From positions 1 to 46,676 of the forward strand of contig JADFMD010000017.1 of the NCBI GenBank assembly GCA_022564055.1: 46,676 nucleotides of DNA, read 5' to 3'. Under the pieces are notes generated by a model. It had not been told where the DNA came from, did no database searches, and saw only the letters and a list, made by a program, of their open reading frames with translations. Below are positions 7,599-16,348 of the stretch, in pieces (position 1 is the first letter of the stretch; every line of letters begins with the position of its first letter). Origin of the DNA: Gemmatimonadota bacterium. GTDB taxonomy: Bacteria > Gemmatimonadota > Gemmatimonadetes > Longimicrobiales > Gaopeijiaceae. Made by a program: the position numbers and the translations under genes.

Positions 7599-10500
7599 CT
7601 ACTCGGGCTGCGGAAGGAGGCCGGAGGGACCGGCCTCCTTCGGAGGCATCCCTGAAAAAGCCTGAGGGACCGCGATCGGCTGTGCGATACCCCCGGCCTC
7701 CTGGCTCGACGTCCCTCCCGACGCCATTCCGGCACCCAATTCTCCCGCCAGCACCTTCCCGCCCTGCGTAAAGTTCCGCTTGAAGAAATCCGACACGTCC
7801 TCGACGGCCGAGTAAAGCACCGGCACCAGGATGAGTGTGAGGAAGGTCGCAAACAGAATTCCGATGATCACGGCGATGGCCATCGGGCCCCACATAGCGG
7901 CCTGCTCCCCTCCCCAGTAAAACTCGGGTTCGAGTCGCGAGTAGAGGCCGTAGAAGTCGAAATTCAATCCGATGGCGAGCGGGATCAAGCCCAACGCCGT
8001 CGTGACCGCCGTGAGGATCACCGGCCGGAAGCGTACGGTTCCACCACGGACGAGGGCCTCCCGCAGCCCGAGTCCGTCTCGAGTCCTCAAAATTTCGACG
8101 TAGTCGATGAGAACGATGGCGTTGTTCACCACGATTCCCGCAAGCGAAATGATGCCCACCCCCGTCATGATGATTCCAAAGGGCATGCGGAACACGAGGA
8201 GGCCGAGGGCCACCCCGGCCGTGGACATGACCACCGAGGTAAGAATGATCACGGGTTTGACCACAGAGTTGAACTGGCTCACCAAAATGAGCCCGATCAG
8301 CATGATCGCCCCGAGGAATGCCGTCTGAAGGAAGGCCTGGGCTTCCGCCTGCTCTTCGGATTGGCCCGTGTATTGGAGTTGATAGCCGACCGGCAGTTCG
8401 TTCGTGACGAAATCGGCCAGTACATCCTGGACCTCACGCAGGACCCGATTGTTGTTGAGACCTATCCGCACGTCCGCACTGATCGTCGCCATGCGCTGCT
8501 GGTTCCTCCGGCGGATGCTCCCGTACCCGTCCCGGACCTCCCAACTCGCGACCGATAAAAGGGGGATCTGGGTCCCCTCGTTCATCACCGTCAGGTTTCG
8601 CAGGCTCCCCAATTCTCCGCGGTACTCCTCGGCGAGACGCACCACGATGTCGTATTCATCGTTCCCAGTGCGGAACTTCGCCGCCTCGATTCCCTGAATA
8701 GCACCCCGAATCGCCATCCCGATGTCTCGGGTGGACACTCCATAAAGGGCCGCCTTCTCCCGGTCTACCGACACCGACAGCTCGGGCCGGGCGGCGTCCA
8801 GGTCGCTCTCCAACCCCACGAGCTTTCCGTAGACCGGGTCGCCCTCCAGAATCGCGAGTACGCGGTCGGACAACACCTGGAGTAATGCGGGGTCTTCTCC
8901 CACGAGCTCGATGTTCACTGGATCGCCCTGGGCAGGTCCCTGAGCCGTCTGATCCACCTTGATGTTCGCTCCGGCGATGCCCCTGCCGAGCCCTGCCTGC
9001 ATGAGATTCAGGAGATCCTGGGAATCCCGTTGCCGCTTACCGAACTCGATCATGCTGACCGTCACGCGCCCGGCGTTGGGACCCGAGGCGCCCCCCCCCA
9101 TGGGGTTTCCGCCACCCCCCGAGCCACCTACGGTCGCGACCACCGACTCCGCGTCCGACATGCCGGAGAATGCCTGAATTTCCTCTTCGAGCCGCCGGGT
9201 GATCGCGTCGGTCGCTTCCGGGCTGCTGCCGACCGGCAACTCCAAGTCCACGAGGATCTGGTTGGGCGGCATGTCCTCGGCGAAGAACTCGACGCCGGCG
9301 TTGAAACGGTAGAAAAGACCACCCGTCCCGATGAGACCCAGGAAGGAGCCGAGAAGTAGATAGGCCCTGTGATCCAGAGCCCAATGGAGCGTCCGTTCGT
9401 ACACGCTCAAAATCTGGGGAAGACGAACCGCCTGGAATCGGGCCGCCATCTCTCGCAGGAGGAATTTGTGCAGCCCATACAGCCCAACGACCGTCCCGGC
9501 GAGGAGCACCACCATGAGCGGATTGTTTATGCCGATCGCGATCCCTGCCAGGACCGTCACGCCGATCATCGTCCAGCGAGCCGCAGGCCTCAGGGGGGGA
9601 GCCGGATCATCGTCGAGCCGGAGGAACATCGCGCACAGCGTGGGAATGATCACGAGCGCCACGAACAGGGAGCTGGAGAGCGTGACGATGAGCGTCGACG
9701 GCATGTACTGCATGAACTCGCCGACTTGGCCGGGCCAGAAGAGCAGCGGAGCGAAGGCGGCGAGCGTGGTGGCGGTGGCGACGATCACGGGCATGGCTAC
9801 TTCGCCCGTGGCCTTCTTCGCGGCTGTGCGCCGGTCCCAGCCCTCCTCTACGTACCGGTAGATGTTTTCGACCACGACGATAGCGTTGTCGACGAGCATC
9901 CCCAGGGCGAGGATCAGCGAGAAGAGTACGACCATGTTCAGCGTGATCCCGAGAAGGTGCAGGATCGCGAAGGAAAGGAGCATGGAGGTGGGGATCGATA
10001 TGGCCACGAAAATGGAATTTCCGGCACCCAGGAAGAAGAGGAGCACGGCGACGATCAGGATGAGCCCCGAGATGATGTTGTTCTCCAGGCTGCTCACCAT
10101 GGTGTCGATCTGCACCGACTGATCCGACGTGATCTTCACCACCGTGGTGGGTGGCAGCAGCGGCTCCATCTCCCGAATCGTCGCCTTCACGAGTTCGGAC
10201 GTCTCGATGATGTTCTCGCCAGATCTTTTCAGGACGTCCAGCGTGACGACGGGGGCAGCGTCGAGGCGCGCGTAGCTCGTTCGATCCTTGAATCCGAAAT
10301 CCACGTCGGCGATGTCACGGATGTAGATCGGGCGGCCGTCCTCGGTGGCGATCACGAGGTCCCGAATGATCATCGGGTCCTCGAATTCGCCAGCGACCCG
10401 CACCAGATACTGCAGCGGCCCGACATCGATGGCCCCTCCCGGGATGTTGACGTTCTCATCACGAATCGCGTCGATCACGTCCTGGATCTCGAGGCCGTAG

Positions 10501-11204
10501 AACTGTAGTCGGGCGAGGTGGACGTCCACCCTGACCTCCCGCTCCAACCCCCCCCGAATGTCGACCCTCAACACCCCCGGAATCTGCTCGATACGGTCCT
10601 GCATCTCCTCGCCGAGCTCCTTGAGCCGCACCAGCCCGTATTCCCCCGAGAGATTCACCTGCATGATCGGAATCTCGGAGAAATTGAACTCGATGATCGT
10701 CGGATCCTCGGCTTCGGCCGGCAATTCCGGCCTCGCCAAGTCCACTTTTTCCCTCACCTTCTGGAGCGCACTCTCGAGGTCCACCGTGGCTTCGAACTCA
10801 GCCACGATGCTCGAGTAACCCTCGACGGAAGTCGACGTCAAATCCTTGATGTCGGAGATGGTCGAGAGCTCATCCTCCAGAGGACGAGTGATCAGGCTCT
10901 CGATGTCGGCCGGCGTCACACCCGGATACATCGTGTTCACGGCGATCATCGGGATTTCCATCTCCGGGAAGGACTCCCGGGGGATCACCCGATAGGCGAA
11001 GAGGCCCACCACCGTGATGAAGGTGAAGAGCACGAGCACGCTGGTCTGGTGGTCGACGGCCAAGCTGGTCGGGCGGAACTCCTTGAAGCGCGCCAGAAAT
11101 TCGGGATCGTGGCTGGGCTCAGCCGAAGCGTGGCCGTCGGATTCGGGCGCTCCGTCGGGGGAGTTCCCGTTGGAGTCGGAAGTTCCGTCAGAAGGTTTGA
11201 TCAT
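7599..11204 (-). CDS. RND efflux pump inner-membrane subunit (AcrB/HAE1 type)
   Basis: 1201 residues from ATG 11204, directly after GGGGAAG and 8 nt after the adaptor gene stop. The N-terminal 45 residues are a Ser/Asp/Gly-rich leader. The first TM segment (TSVLVLFTFITVVGLFAYRV) is followed by the porter domain opening PGVTPADIESLITRPLEDEL, standard for RND transporters. TM4 carries LGMLVDNAIVVVENIYR, the acidic proton-relay region. A second porter/TM half repeats the layout. A Gly-rich insert (GGSGGGGNPMGGG) sits in the second porter region. It should form the proton-driven trimeric pump of a tripartite exporter with the adaptor and TolC-like protein encoded just upstream. Substrate class (drug versus metal or other) is not decidable here. 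Confidence 0.93.
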   Translation of the reverse strand: MIKPSDGTSDSNGNSPDGAPESDGHASAEPSHDPEFLARFKEFRPTSLAVDHQTSVLVLFTFITVVGLFAYRVIPRESFPEMEIPMIAVNTMYPGVTPADIESLITRPLEDELSTISDIKDLTSTSVEGYSSIVAEFEATVDLESALQKVREKVDLARPELPAEAEDPTIIEFNFSEIPIMQVNLSGEYGLVRLKELGEEMQDRIEQIPGVLRVDIRGGLEREVRVDVHLARLQFYGLEIQDVIDAIRDENVNIPGGAIDVGPLQYLVRVAGEFEDPMIIRDLVIATEDGRPIYIRDIADVDFGFKDRTSYARLDAAPVVTLDVLKRSGENIIETSELVKATIREMEPLLPPTTVVKITSDQSVQIDTMVSSLENNIISGLILIVAVLLFFLGAGNSIFVAISIPTSMLLSFAILHLLGITLNMVVLFSLILALGMLVDNAIVVVENIYRYVEEGWDRRTAAKKATGEVAMPVIVATATTLAAFAPLLFWPGQVGEFMQYMPSTLIVTLSSSLFVALVIIPTLCAMFLRLDDDPAPPLRPAARWTMIGVTVLAGIAIGINNPLMVVLLAGTVVGLYGLHKFLLREMAARFQAVRLPQILSVYERTLHWALDHRAYLLLGSFLGLIGTGGLFYRFNAGVEFFAEDMPPNQILVDLELPVGSSPEATDAITRRLEEEIQAFSGMSDAESVVATVGGSGGGGNPMGGGASGPNAGRVTVSMIEFGKRQRDSQDLLNLMQAGLGRGIAGANIKVDQTAQGPAQGDPVNIELVGEDPALLQVLSDRVLAILEGDPVYGKLVGLESDLDAARPELSVSVDREKAALYGVSTRDIGMAIRGAIQGIEAAKFRTGNDEYDIVVRLAEEYRGELGSLRNLTVMNEGTQIPLLSVASWEVRDGYGSIRRRNQQRMATISADVRIGLNNNRVLREVQDVLADFVTNELPVGYQLQYTGQSEEQAEAQAFLQTAFLGAIMLIGLILVSQFNSVVKPVIILTSVVMSTAGVALGLLVFRMPFGIIMTGVGIISLAGIVVNNAIVLIDYVEILRTRDGLGLREALVRGGTVRFRPVILTAVTTALGLIPLAIGLNFDFYGLYSRLEPEFYWGGEQAAMWGPMAIAVIIGILFATFLTLILVPVLYSAVEDVSDFFKRNFTQGGKVLAGELGAGMASGGTSSQEAGGIAQPIAVPQAFSGMPPKEAGPSGLLPQPE

Positions 11205-11211
11205 CTTCCCC

Positions 11212-12294
11212 TCACCTCGTCCCGACCACGTTGATCCGGTCACCGGCCGTCACCTGCTGCTGGCCGACCACGATGAGTCGCTCTCCAGCGCTCAGACCGG
11301 CCTCGATGACGACCTCGTTTCGCTGGCTGGCACCCAGCTCCACGGACCGGGCCACCACGACAGCGTCGTCCCCGTTCCCCTCGGCCACGAAGACGATGTA
11401 TCCGTCCTCCACCCTCACGAGCGCCTCCTGAGGGATGACGATGGCGTCTGCGATCGTCTGGCGCACCAATCCGACGTTGGCCACCATCTCCGGCTTGATC
11501 ACGCCATCCGGGTTGGCCATTTCGAGTTCGACCATAAACGTGCGATTACGGGGATTCACCGTTGCGCCGACGTAGCTGATGGTTCCCTCGTACGACATAT
11601 CCAGAACGTCGAATACGGTTACGACCGACGCCCCGACGGCCACGTCCCTCGCATAACGCTCCGGTACACCCGCTACCACCTTCACCGGGTCGAGAGAGAC
11701 AATGCGCGCCACGTTCGTGCCGACACTCACCATGACCCCGACCTCCACCAAACGGGTCTCCAGGACGCCCGCGATGGGAGCGCGGATCACCGTGCGTTCC
11801 AGACGCGTCTGAAGCGTTGCCAGCCGGGCCGACGCCTGATCGGCGTTGTACTTGGCCTCCAGATAGGCCAGTTCCGAACCCACCTGGTCCTCTTCATACA
11901 GGCGTTTGCGGCGCACCCAGGTTTCACTCGCCAGGGCGGCCTGCGCCGTGGCTTCGTCCACCTGACTCCGAAGCACCGCGTCATCCACCTCCAGAAGTGC
12001 CTGGCCTACGGTGACGGTAGAGCCCTTCTCGACGACGACACGCCGGATGACACCGGCCTCTTGGGCAGAGAGCGTGACGTCCTGACCCGCCACCACCGTG
12101 CCGGTCAGATTGATACGCTCCACGAACTCCCGCGTCTTCAGCTTGGAGATCTCGACGTTGATAACGCGTGGGGCCCCCTCGACGAGCACCCCGGCCTCGC
12201 TGCCGCCACCCGCCTGGGCGTCTCCGCCGCAGGCCAGAGCACCCACCAGGAGGGCCAGCAAGCTCGCCTTCACGCGAGCGTGAATTCTCATCAT
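11212..12294 (-). CDS. RND efflux periplasmic adaptor (MFP), lipoprotein
   Basis: 360 residues from ATG 12294 (a second ATG follows at 12291). The start ARVKASLLALLVGALACGG is a lipoprotein signal with the lipid-modified Cys near residue 22, so the adaptor is probably anchored to the inner membrane. A lipoyl-like half (TVVAGQDVTLSAQEAGVIRR), a helical hairpin (LRSQVDEATAQAALASETWV), the second lipoyl half (VIRAPIAGVLETRLVEVGV) and the beta-barrel and membrane-proximal domains occur in the usual order. The gene overlaps nothing but lies 17 nt after the TolC-like stop and 8 nt before the pump start. One operon with both is clear. Confidence 0.92.
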   Translation of the reverse strand: MMRIHARVKASLLALLVGALACGGDAQAGGGSEAGVLVEGAPRVINVEISKLKTREFVERINLTGTVVAGQDVTLSAQEAGVIRRVVVEKGSTVTVGQALLEVDDAVLRSQVDEATAQAALASETWVRRKRLYEEDQVGSELAYLEAKYNADQASARLATLQTRLERTVIRAPIAGVLETRLVEVGVMVSVGTNVARIVSLDPVKVVAGVPERYARDVAVGASVVTVFDVLDMSYEGTISYVGATVNPRNRTFMVELEMANPDGVIKPEMVANVGLVRQTIADAIVIPQEALVRVEDGYIVFVAEGNGDDAVVVARSVELGASQRNEVVIEAGLSAGERLIVVGQQQVTAGDRINVVGTR

Positions 12295-12310
12295 CCTCTT
12301 CCTTCGTCTA

Positions 12311-13759
12311 TCACTGAAGGCGGCTGGCCAACGGTCCCGAATCCACCATGGGCACGGAGCCCACCGCCAGATCGAGATTGGCCTGCGCCACCAAAAAGTC
12401 GTATGCAGCCTGCGCATAGTTGAACTCACTTTGCCGGAGGGCTACTTCAGCGTCGGTGAGCTCCAGCTGACTCCCGAGGCCCTCTCGGTATTGGGCACTC
12501 GCGATGTCGAACCCGCGGTGCGCCTGCTGGACCGCCATGTGTTGGGCATCGGCACGCGCCCTGGCCTCCAACATCTGATCCCAAATAGTCTCGACTTCAC
12601 TATCGGCACGAGCCCGGGCGACCCGGCTCATGGCCTCGGCTTGGCGTAGGGATGCGCGCCGCTGATCGATGCGAGCATCCTTTGAGAAGCCGCTGAAAAG
12701 GGGCCAGGTGACTCGAAGGCCGACCTGACTCGAGTTCGTGCGTTGCTCGGACCTTCCGAAGAACGCGGGGTTCCCGTTCTGCTGGGCCAGGATTCCGTAG
12801 GAGCCGAAGAGCACGATCTCCGGCAGGTACTGCACTCGCTCCAGGCTCAACTCCGACTGCCGGAGCTGCTCCGAAAAAAAGAGTTGCCGCAGATCCGAAC
12901 GGTCCTCTCGCGCCGCACTCTTGACCTCCTCGGTCAACGGCTCCGTGGCCCAGTTCGAGAATGCCAGAATTTCCCGATTCTCGGGCGAGTTGGCTTCGAA
13001 ATCATCGAGATCGATCGCCGCGAGAGAGCCGGCGACGCGCACGCCGTCGAGATTGTCGAGCGCGAGCTCGATGCCGAGCTCCCGCCGGGCCTGCGCCACC
13101 GAGTTCTGGGCTCGGAAGAGATTGGGCTCCAGGTTGCCCAACTCGACCTCGAGGCGGAGCACATCGTAATCGGCCACGAGGCCGGCCTTATTGAGCGCCC
13201 GGGTGTCGTGCAGGGACTTTCGTACCCGTTGAACGGAGTTTTCCACCAATCGAGCCTGTTCCTGGGCCAGGAGGAGCCCGTAATAGAGCAAGCGCACCTG
13301 TGTGACGATCCCTTGTGTACGACCGCGCAGGGTCTCCTGCTCGAAGTTCTCGAAGCGACCGGCCGCTCCGAGCGCAACGAACACGGACGGCTTGAACAGG
13401 GCCTGCTCGACGGTGACGTTGGTCGACCAGACGTTGTCGGCTCCAAAACGAACCGGGACAAGGTCATCGGGGTCGGCGTTGGGATCGAAGATGAAAGCCG
13501 GAAGGAAGTTCTCCGCCACCAACACGTTTCGTGCGTAGGAAGCGTTGAGGTCGATCTTCGGAAAGAGGTCACTGCGGGCTTCGGACGCCTGCTGTTGAGC
13601 CACCACGAGACCGTAGCGGGCGCCGCGCAGGTCCTCATTCTGCTCCAGGGCCAATCTTACGGCAGCTTCGAGCGTGAAAACCTCCTGCGCCGCGGCGCCT
13701 CCACTTGCAGCCAGAACCGCCAGAATCACCGCTATCCAGCCATAGTTGCGCATCGTCAT
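12311..13759 (-). CDS. TolC-family outer-membrane efflux protein
   Basis: 482 residues from ATG 13759 (or ATG 13753) with GGGAG upstream. Signal peptide WIAVILAVLAASGGAAAQ precedes the mature start EVFTLEAAVRLALEQNEDLRG, the typical opening helix of outer-membrane efflux proteins. Two repeats of helical and strand segments follow (YGLLLAQEQARLVENS; RVRVTWPLFSGF-type strand near residue 380; YREGLGSQLELTDAEVALRQ near the end). It forms the outer-membrane channel of the tripartite pump. It starts 58 bp after the tetR gene and is the second gene of the operon. Confidence 0.92.
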   Translation of the reverse strand: MTMRNYGWIAVILAVLAASGGAAAQEVFTLEAAVRLALEQNEDLRGARYGLVVAQQQASEARSDLFPKIDLNASYARNVLVAENFLPAFIFDPNADPDDLVPVRFGADNVWSTNVTVEQALFKPSVFVALGAAGRFENFEQETLRGRTQGIVTQVRLLYYGLLLAQEQARLVENSVQRVRKSLHDTRALNKAGLVADYDVLRLEVELGNLEPNLFRAQNSVAQARRELGIELALDNLDGVRVAGSLAAIDLDDFEANSPENREILAFSNWATEPLTEEVKSAAREDRSDLRQLFFSEQLRQSELSLERVQYLPEIVLFGSYGILAQQNGNPAFFGRSEQRTNSSQVGLRVTWPLFSGFSKDARIDQRRASLRQAEAMSRVARARADSEVETIWDQMLEARARADAQHMAVQQAHRGFDIASAQYREGLGSQLELTDAEVALRQSEFNYAQAAYDFLVAQANLDLAVGSVPMVDSGPLASRLQ

Positions 13760-13817
13760 CCCCTGATCTCCCGTCGTTCCTGTGTCGCTCAACTTCCCGT
13801 ACGCTCCCAACGTTCCC

Positions 13818-14507
13818 TCAACTCCTGGCCTCGACGGGCGCTTTCTCCGAACGGGCGTCCGCTTCCTGAACCCCTTCCCCGGCTTCGAGGGAGGCTCGCA
13901 CGTTCTCTCCCATGGCCTCGGCGAATTCGGGCTCCGCCAGACCTTCCATGAGGCGCCAGCTCGACTCCAGAAAGAGCCGACGAAACTCGGCCTCATCGAT
14001 TCGGAAAAGGCCACGGTGATAGATCGACACCAGTCCGTGTGAGTGGGCCCAGATGGTCCGGGCCACGGTCTCGGGCGGTCCCGGCTTCAGCATTCCGCAC
14101 TCCATCCCCTCCCGCACTCGATCCACCATGAACTGGCCTACCGCGCTGGCATGATCCGTCGCCTCATGCGGAAGCGCATGGTGGCCCATGATCTCGTGGG
14201 CCACGTGCAACAACGCGTAGTACTGCGGGTGCTCGAGCGCGAAGGCCAAGTAGAACCGGCCCGTCAACCTGAAACGCTCGATGGGCGTGCGCCCTTCCAC
14301 GGCACGGTACAGATACTGGGCAAAGACCTTGAAGGCCTCGCCCACCACGGCCACGAGCACCATCTCCTTGCTCTCATAATGCCGGTACAGCGCAGGCGCC
14401 GTGACCCCCAGCTGCGTTGCGAGCTTCCGCATCGACAATCCGTCGAGTCCGCCCTTTACGAGGAGCTCGCACGCCGCCCTCAAGATTTTTTCTCTTTGGG
14501 TAGCCAT
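13818..14507 (-). CDS. TetR/AcrR-family repressor of the efflux operon
   Basis: 229 residues. The N-terminal DNA-binding domain is complete: REKILRAACELLVKGGLDGL, then the helix-turn-helix SMRKLATQLGVTAPALYRHY and ESKEMVLVAVVGEAF. The C-terminal ligand domain includes an Ala/Tyr-rich stretch (FYLAFALEHPQYYALLHVAH) and fits the WHG-type TetR C-domain. It is the first gene of the tetR-tolC-adaptor-pump operon. A promoter and a 15-bp palindrome sit directly in front of its start codon, so self-repression that also controls the pump is expected. Confidence 0.92.
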   Translation of the reverse strand: MATQREKILRAACELLVKGGLDGLSMRKLATQLGVTAPALYRHYESKEMVLVAVVGEAFKVFAQYLYRAVEGRTPIERFRLTGRFYLAFALEHPQYYALLHVAHEIMGHHALPHEATDHASAVGQFMVDRVREGMECGMLKPGPPETVARTIWAHSHGLVSIYHRGLFRIDEAEFRRLFLESSWRLMEGLAEPEFAEAMGENVRASLEAGEGVQEADARSEKAPVEARS

Positions 14508-14542
14508 GTTAACAGTGTAAACCAGTCAGGAAGTCAGGTCAA
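14508..14542 (-). promoter_or_regulatory. tetR operon promoter with overlapping operator; probably leaderless
   Basis: Read on the minus strand: TTGACC (14537-14542), a 17-bp spacer, TACACT (14514-14519), then GTTAAC and the ATG of tetR. Six bases separate the -10 box from the start codon, so transcription should begin at or next to the A of ATG and give a leaderless mRNA. A 15-bp imperfect palindrome (arms GTTAACA/TGTAAAC, one mismatch, at 14508-14522) covers the -10 box and the probable start site. Repressor bound there would block RNA polymerase. Confidence 0.7.
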
Positions 14543-14607
14543 CAACTATTTGTGCAGAATGGTGCATGTGCCGAAGTGAATACTGTTCAGGCTCGGGAGC
14601 GGACAGG

Positions 14608-14639
14608 AACCGGGGGGATCAGCAACCGGGGGGATCAGC
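14608..14639. repeat. 16-bp tandem repeat in the tetR/FKBP intergenic region
   Basis: Two perfect tandem copies of AACCGGGGGGATCAGC (14608-14623 and 14624-14639), followed by a degenerate AACCGG. They lie in the 260-bp gap between the tetR promoter and the FKBP stop codon. The rest of that gap shows only a weak GGAGCC/GGCTCC hairpin near 14685-14705 and no gene. Confidence 0.6.
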
Positions 14640-14765
14640 AACCGGCGAGGATCGTGAGCCGTAAGGCGTCAACGCGAGGACCCCCGGAGCCCGGAGGCGG
14701 CTCCGAGGGCCAGGCGCAATCCATCCCGATCCGAGCGTGGTCCTCCACGAGGGGAGGGCCTCTCG

Positions 14766-15251
14766 TTACGCCTGAGGTTTCTCGATGCTGAGGACGGTGA
14801 TCTCGAAAATGAGGACCGCGTCCGAAGGGATATTACCTTGCCCCTCCGACCCGTACCCAAGATCGGCCGGAAGCACGCAAGTTCTGATGCCGTCGACCCC
14901 CATACCCGTGACGCACTCGGTGAAGCCTGCGATCAACCCTGGCCCACCCAGCACCGGGAGCGCGGTGATAAGGAACGAAGCGCTGCTATCGAAGATCTCG
15001 CCGTCCGCCAACCAACCCGTGTACGCCACCGTAACCTGATCTCCGGCCGCGGCGGGCTCACCCTCCCCGATCAAGTCTTCTCGAACGAACAACCCGCTCG
15101 TTCTCTCGGTCATGAGGGCGAGATCGATCCCGAGCGAGGCCGCGAACTCGACGTCGGTGACCTCGGGTCCGACCGCGTCGCCACAAGCCGCCAATGCCAG
15201 GGCCAGAACCGCAGCCACGCCTACCTTCGTTCCAGTATTTCTCTTGATCAT
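14766..15251 (-). CDS. FKBP-type peptidyl-prolyl isomerase, lipoprotein
   Basis: 161 residues from ATG 15251, with AAAGGAA upstream. The signal VGVAAVLALALAACG ends in a lipobox Cys, so the protein is a membrane-anchored periplasmic foldase. The FKBP domain runs from GDQVTVAYTGWLADGEIFDSS to the terminal strand AVLIFEITVLSIE, with LGYGSEGQGNIPSD matching the 80s loop. Two cysteines in FTECVTGMGVDGIRTCV could form a disulfide across the bulge, which is unusual for FKBPs and consistent with an extracytoplasmic location. A short spacer (EVTDVEFAASLGIDLALM) joins lipid anchor and catalytic domain. It follows malate dehydrogenase by 43 nt, perhaps in the same transcript. Confidence 0.88.
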   Translation of the reverse strand: MIKRNTGTKVGVAAVLALALAACGDAVGPEVTDVEFAASLGIDLALMTERTSGLFVREDLIGEGEPAAAGDQVTVAYTGWLADGEIFDSSASFLITALPVLGGPGLIAGFTECVTGMGVDGIRTCVLPADLGYGSEGQGNIPSDAVLIFEITVLSIEKPQA

Positions 15252-15294
15252 ATGAAATTCCTTTAGGACATTCTTTTGGTCGCTCAGGACTTCC

Positions 15295-16272
15295 TTACAC
15301 ACGACGCGGCGTCGACGGTCCTTCCGCGCGCAAATGCCGGCCGGTGCCAAGCGCCCCGATCGAGTCGCGTACCGCTTTGGCGCTGCTCGCGAGCGCTTCA
15401 GCTTCGCTCTCCGTGAGTTCGACCTCGATGATCCTCTGGAGCCCCCCTTCGCCGAGCTGACACGGAACTCCCAGGAAAATCCCTTCGTGTCCGTATTCGC
15501 CCTCCAGATACGCTGCGCAAGGGAGAATGCGCCGCTTGTCCTTGACGATCGCCTCGGCCATCTGGACGGCTGCCGCAGATGGCGCGTAGTAGGCGCTTCC
15601 GGTCTTCAAATGACCGACGATCTCCGCACCACCCTTTCGCGTGCGCTCGAGCAGCGCCTCGATACGCTCGGGCCCGATGAATTGGGTCAGGGGGATGCCG
15701 GAAATCGTCGTATAGGAAACGAGCGGCACCATCGTATCGCCGTGGCCACCGAGAACCAGAGCCTGGATGTCCTCGACGCTGACGCCTAGTTCCAGAGCGA
15801 TAAAGGAACGGTACCGTGCCGTATCGAGGACGCCGGCCATTCCAATCACCCGCTCACGTGGGAATCCTGTGGTCTGCATCGCCACGTAGGCCATCACGTC
15901 CAAGGGATTAGAGACCATGATGACGATGGAGTCGGGGGCCACGCGCGCGATTTCCTTGGAGACCGACTCTACGATGCCGGCATTCGTCTTGAGCAGGTCG
16001 TCCCTACTCATCCCCGGCTTCCGTGCGATCCCGGCCGTAACGATGAAAATGTCGGAGTCCGCCGCCGCCTCGTAGTCGTTGGCGCCGGTCACGTGCGAGT
16101 CGAAGCCCTCGATAGGAGCACTCTCCCACTGATCGAGCCCCTTACCCTGCGGGATGCCCTCGACGATATCGATCAGGACGACTTCTCGAGCGAGCTCCCT
16201 TTCCGCCAGGCGTTGCGCGCAGGTCGCACCCACGTGACCAGCTCCCACCACCGTAATCTTGTTCGCGCTCAT
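15295..16272 (-). CDS. mdh: Malate dehydrogenase (LDH-like type)
   Basis: 325 residues. Oxidises malate to oxaloacetate with NAD in the TCA cycle. Rossmann motif [10 protein letters not shown] at residues 8-17; acidic residue of the NAD pocket in VVLIDIVEG; mobile-loop substrate arginines in [11 protein letters not shown] (R84 and R90), Arg rather than Gln marking malate over lactate; catalytic His177 in [10 protein letters not shown]. The C-terminal tail ([17 protein letters not shown]) is a short basic extension. RBS AAGGGTTCAC precedes the ATG. It follows moaA by 76 bp that contain a triple 17-bp repeat. Confidence 0.95.
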   Translation of the reverse strand: MSANKITVVGAGHVGATCAQRLAERELAREVVLIDIVEGIPQGKGLDQWESAPIEGFDSHVTGANDYEAAADSDIFIVTAGIARKPGMSRDDLLKTNAGIVESVSKEIARVAPDSIVIMVSNPLDVMAYVAMQTTGFPRERVIGMAGVLDTARYRSFIALELGVSVEDIQALVLGGHGDTMVPLVSYTTISGIPLTQFIGPERIEALLERTRKGGAEIVGHLKTGSAYYAPSAAAVQMAEAIVKDKRRILPCAAYLEGEYGHEGIFLGVPCQLGEGGLQRIIEVELTESEAEALASSAKAVRDSIGALGTGRHLRAEGPSTPRRV

Positions 16273-16287
16273 GTGAACCCTTGTGAC

Positions 16288-16337
16288 GTGTTCTTGGACT
16301 GGAAGTGTTTTTGGACTGGAAGTGTTCTTGGACTAGA
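16288..16337. repeat. Triple 17-bp tandem repeat between moaA and mdh
   Basis: Three consecutive copies of the unit GTGTTCTTGGACTGGAA: 16288-16304, 16305-16321 (one change) and 16322-16337 (last copy altered at its end). The array fills most of the gap upstream of the mdh start codon. It could be a slippage product or a repeated protein or RNA site in the mdh leader; nothing distinguishes these. Confidence 0.75.
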
Positions 16338-16348
16338 TGGGACCCGGC

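Noticed and set aside
9369-10508. 379-codon plus-strand frame opposite the RND pump gene
   Set aside because: Its His/Arg/Asp/Glu-rich composition is the usual antisense shadow of a GC-rich coding frame; the RND protein is unmistakable.
14685-14715. Terminator after the FKBP gene
   Set aside because: The GGAGCC/GGCTCC hairpin has a large loop and no T-run.
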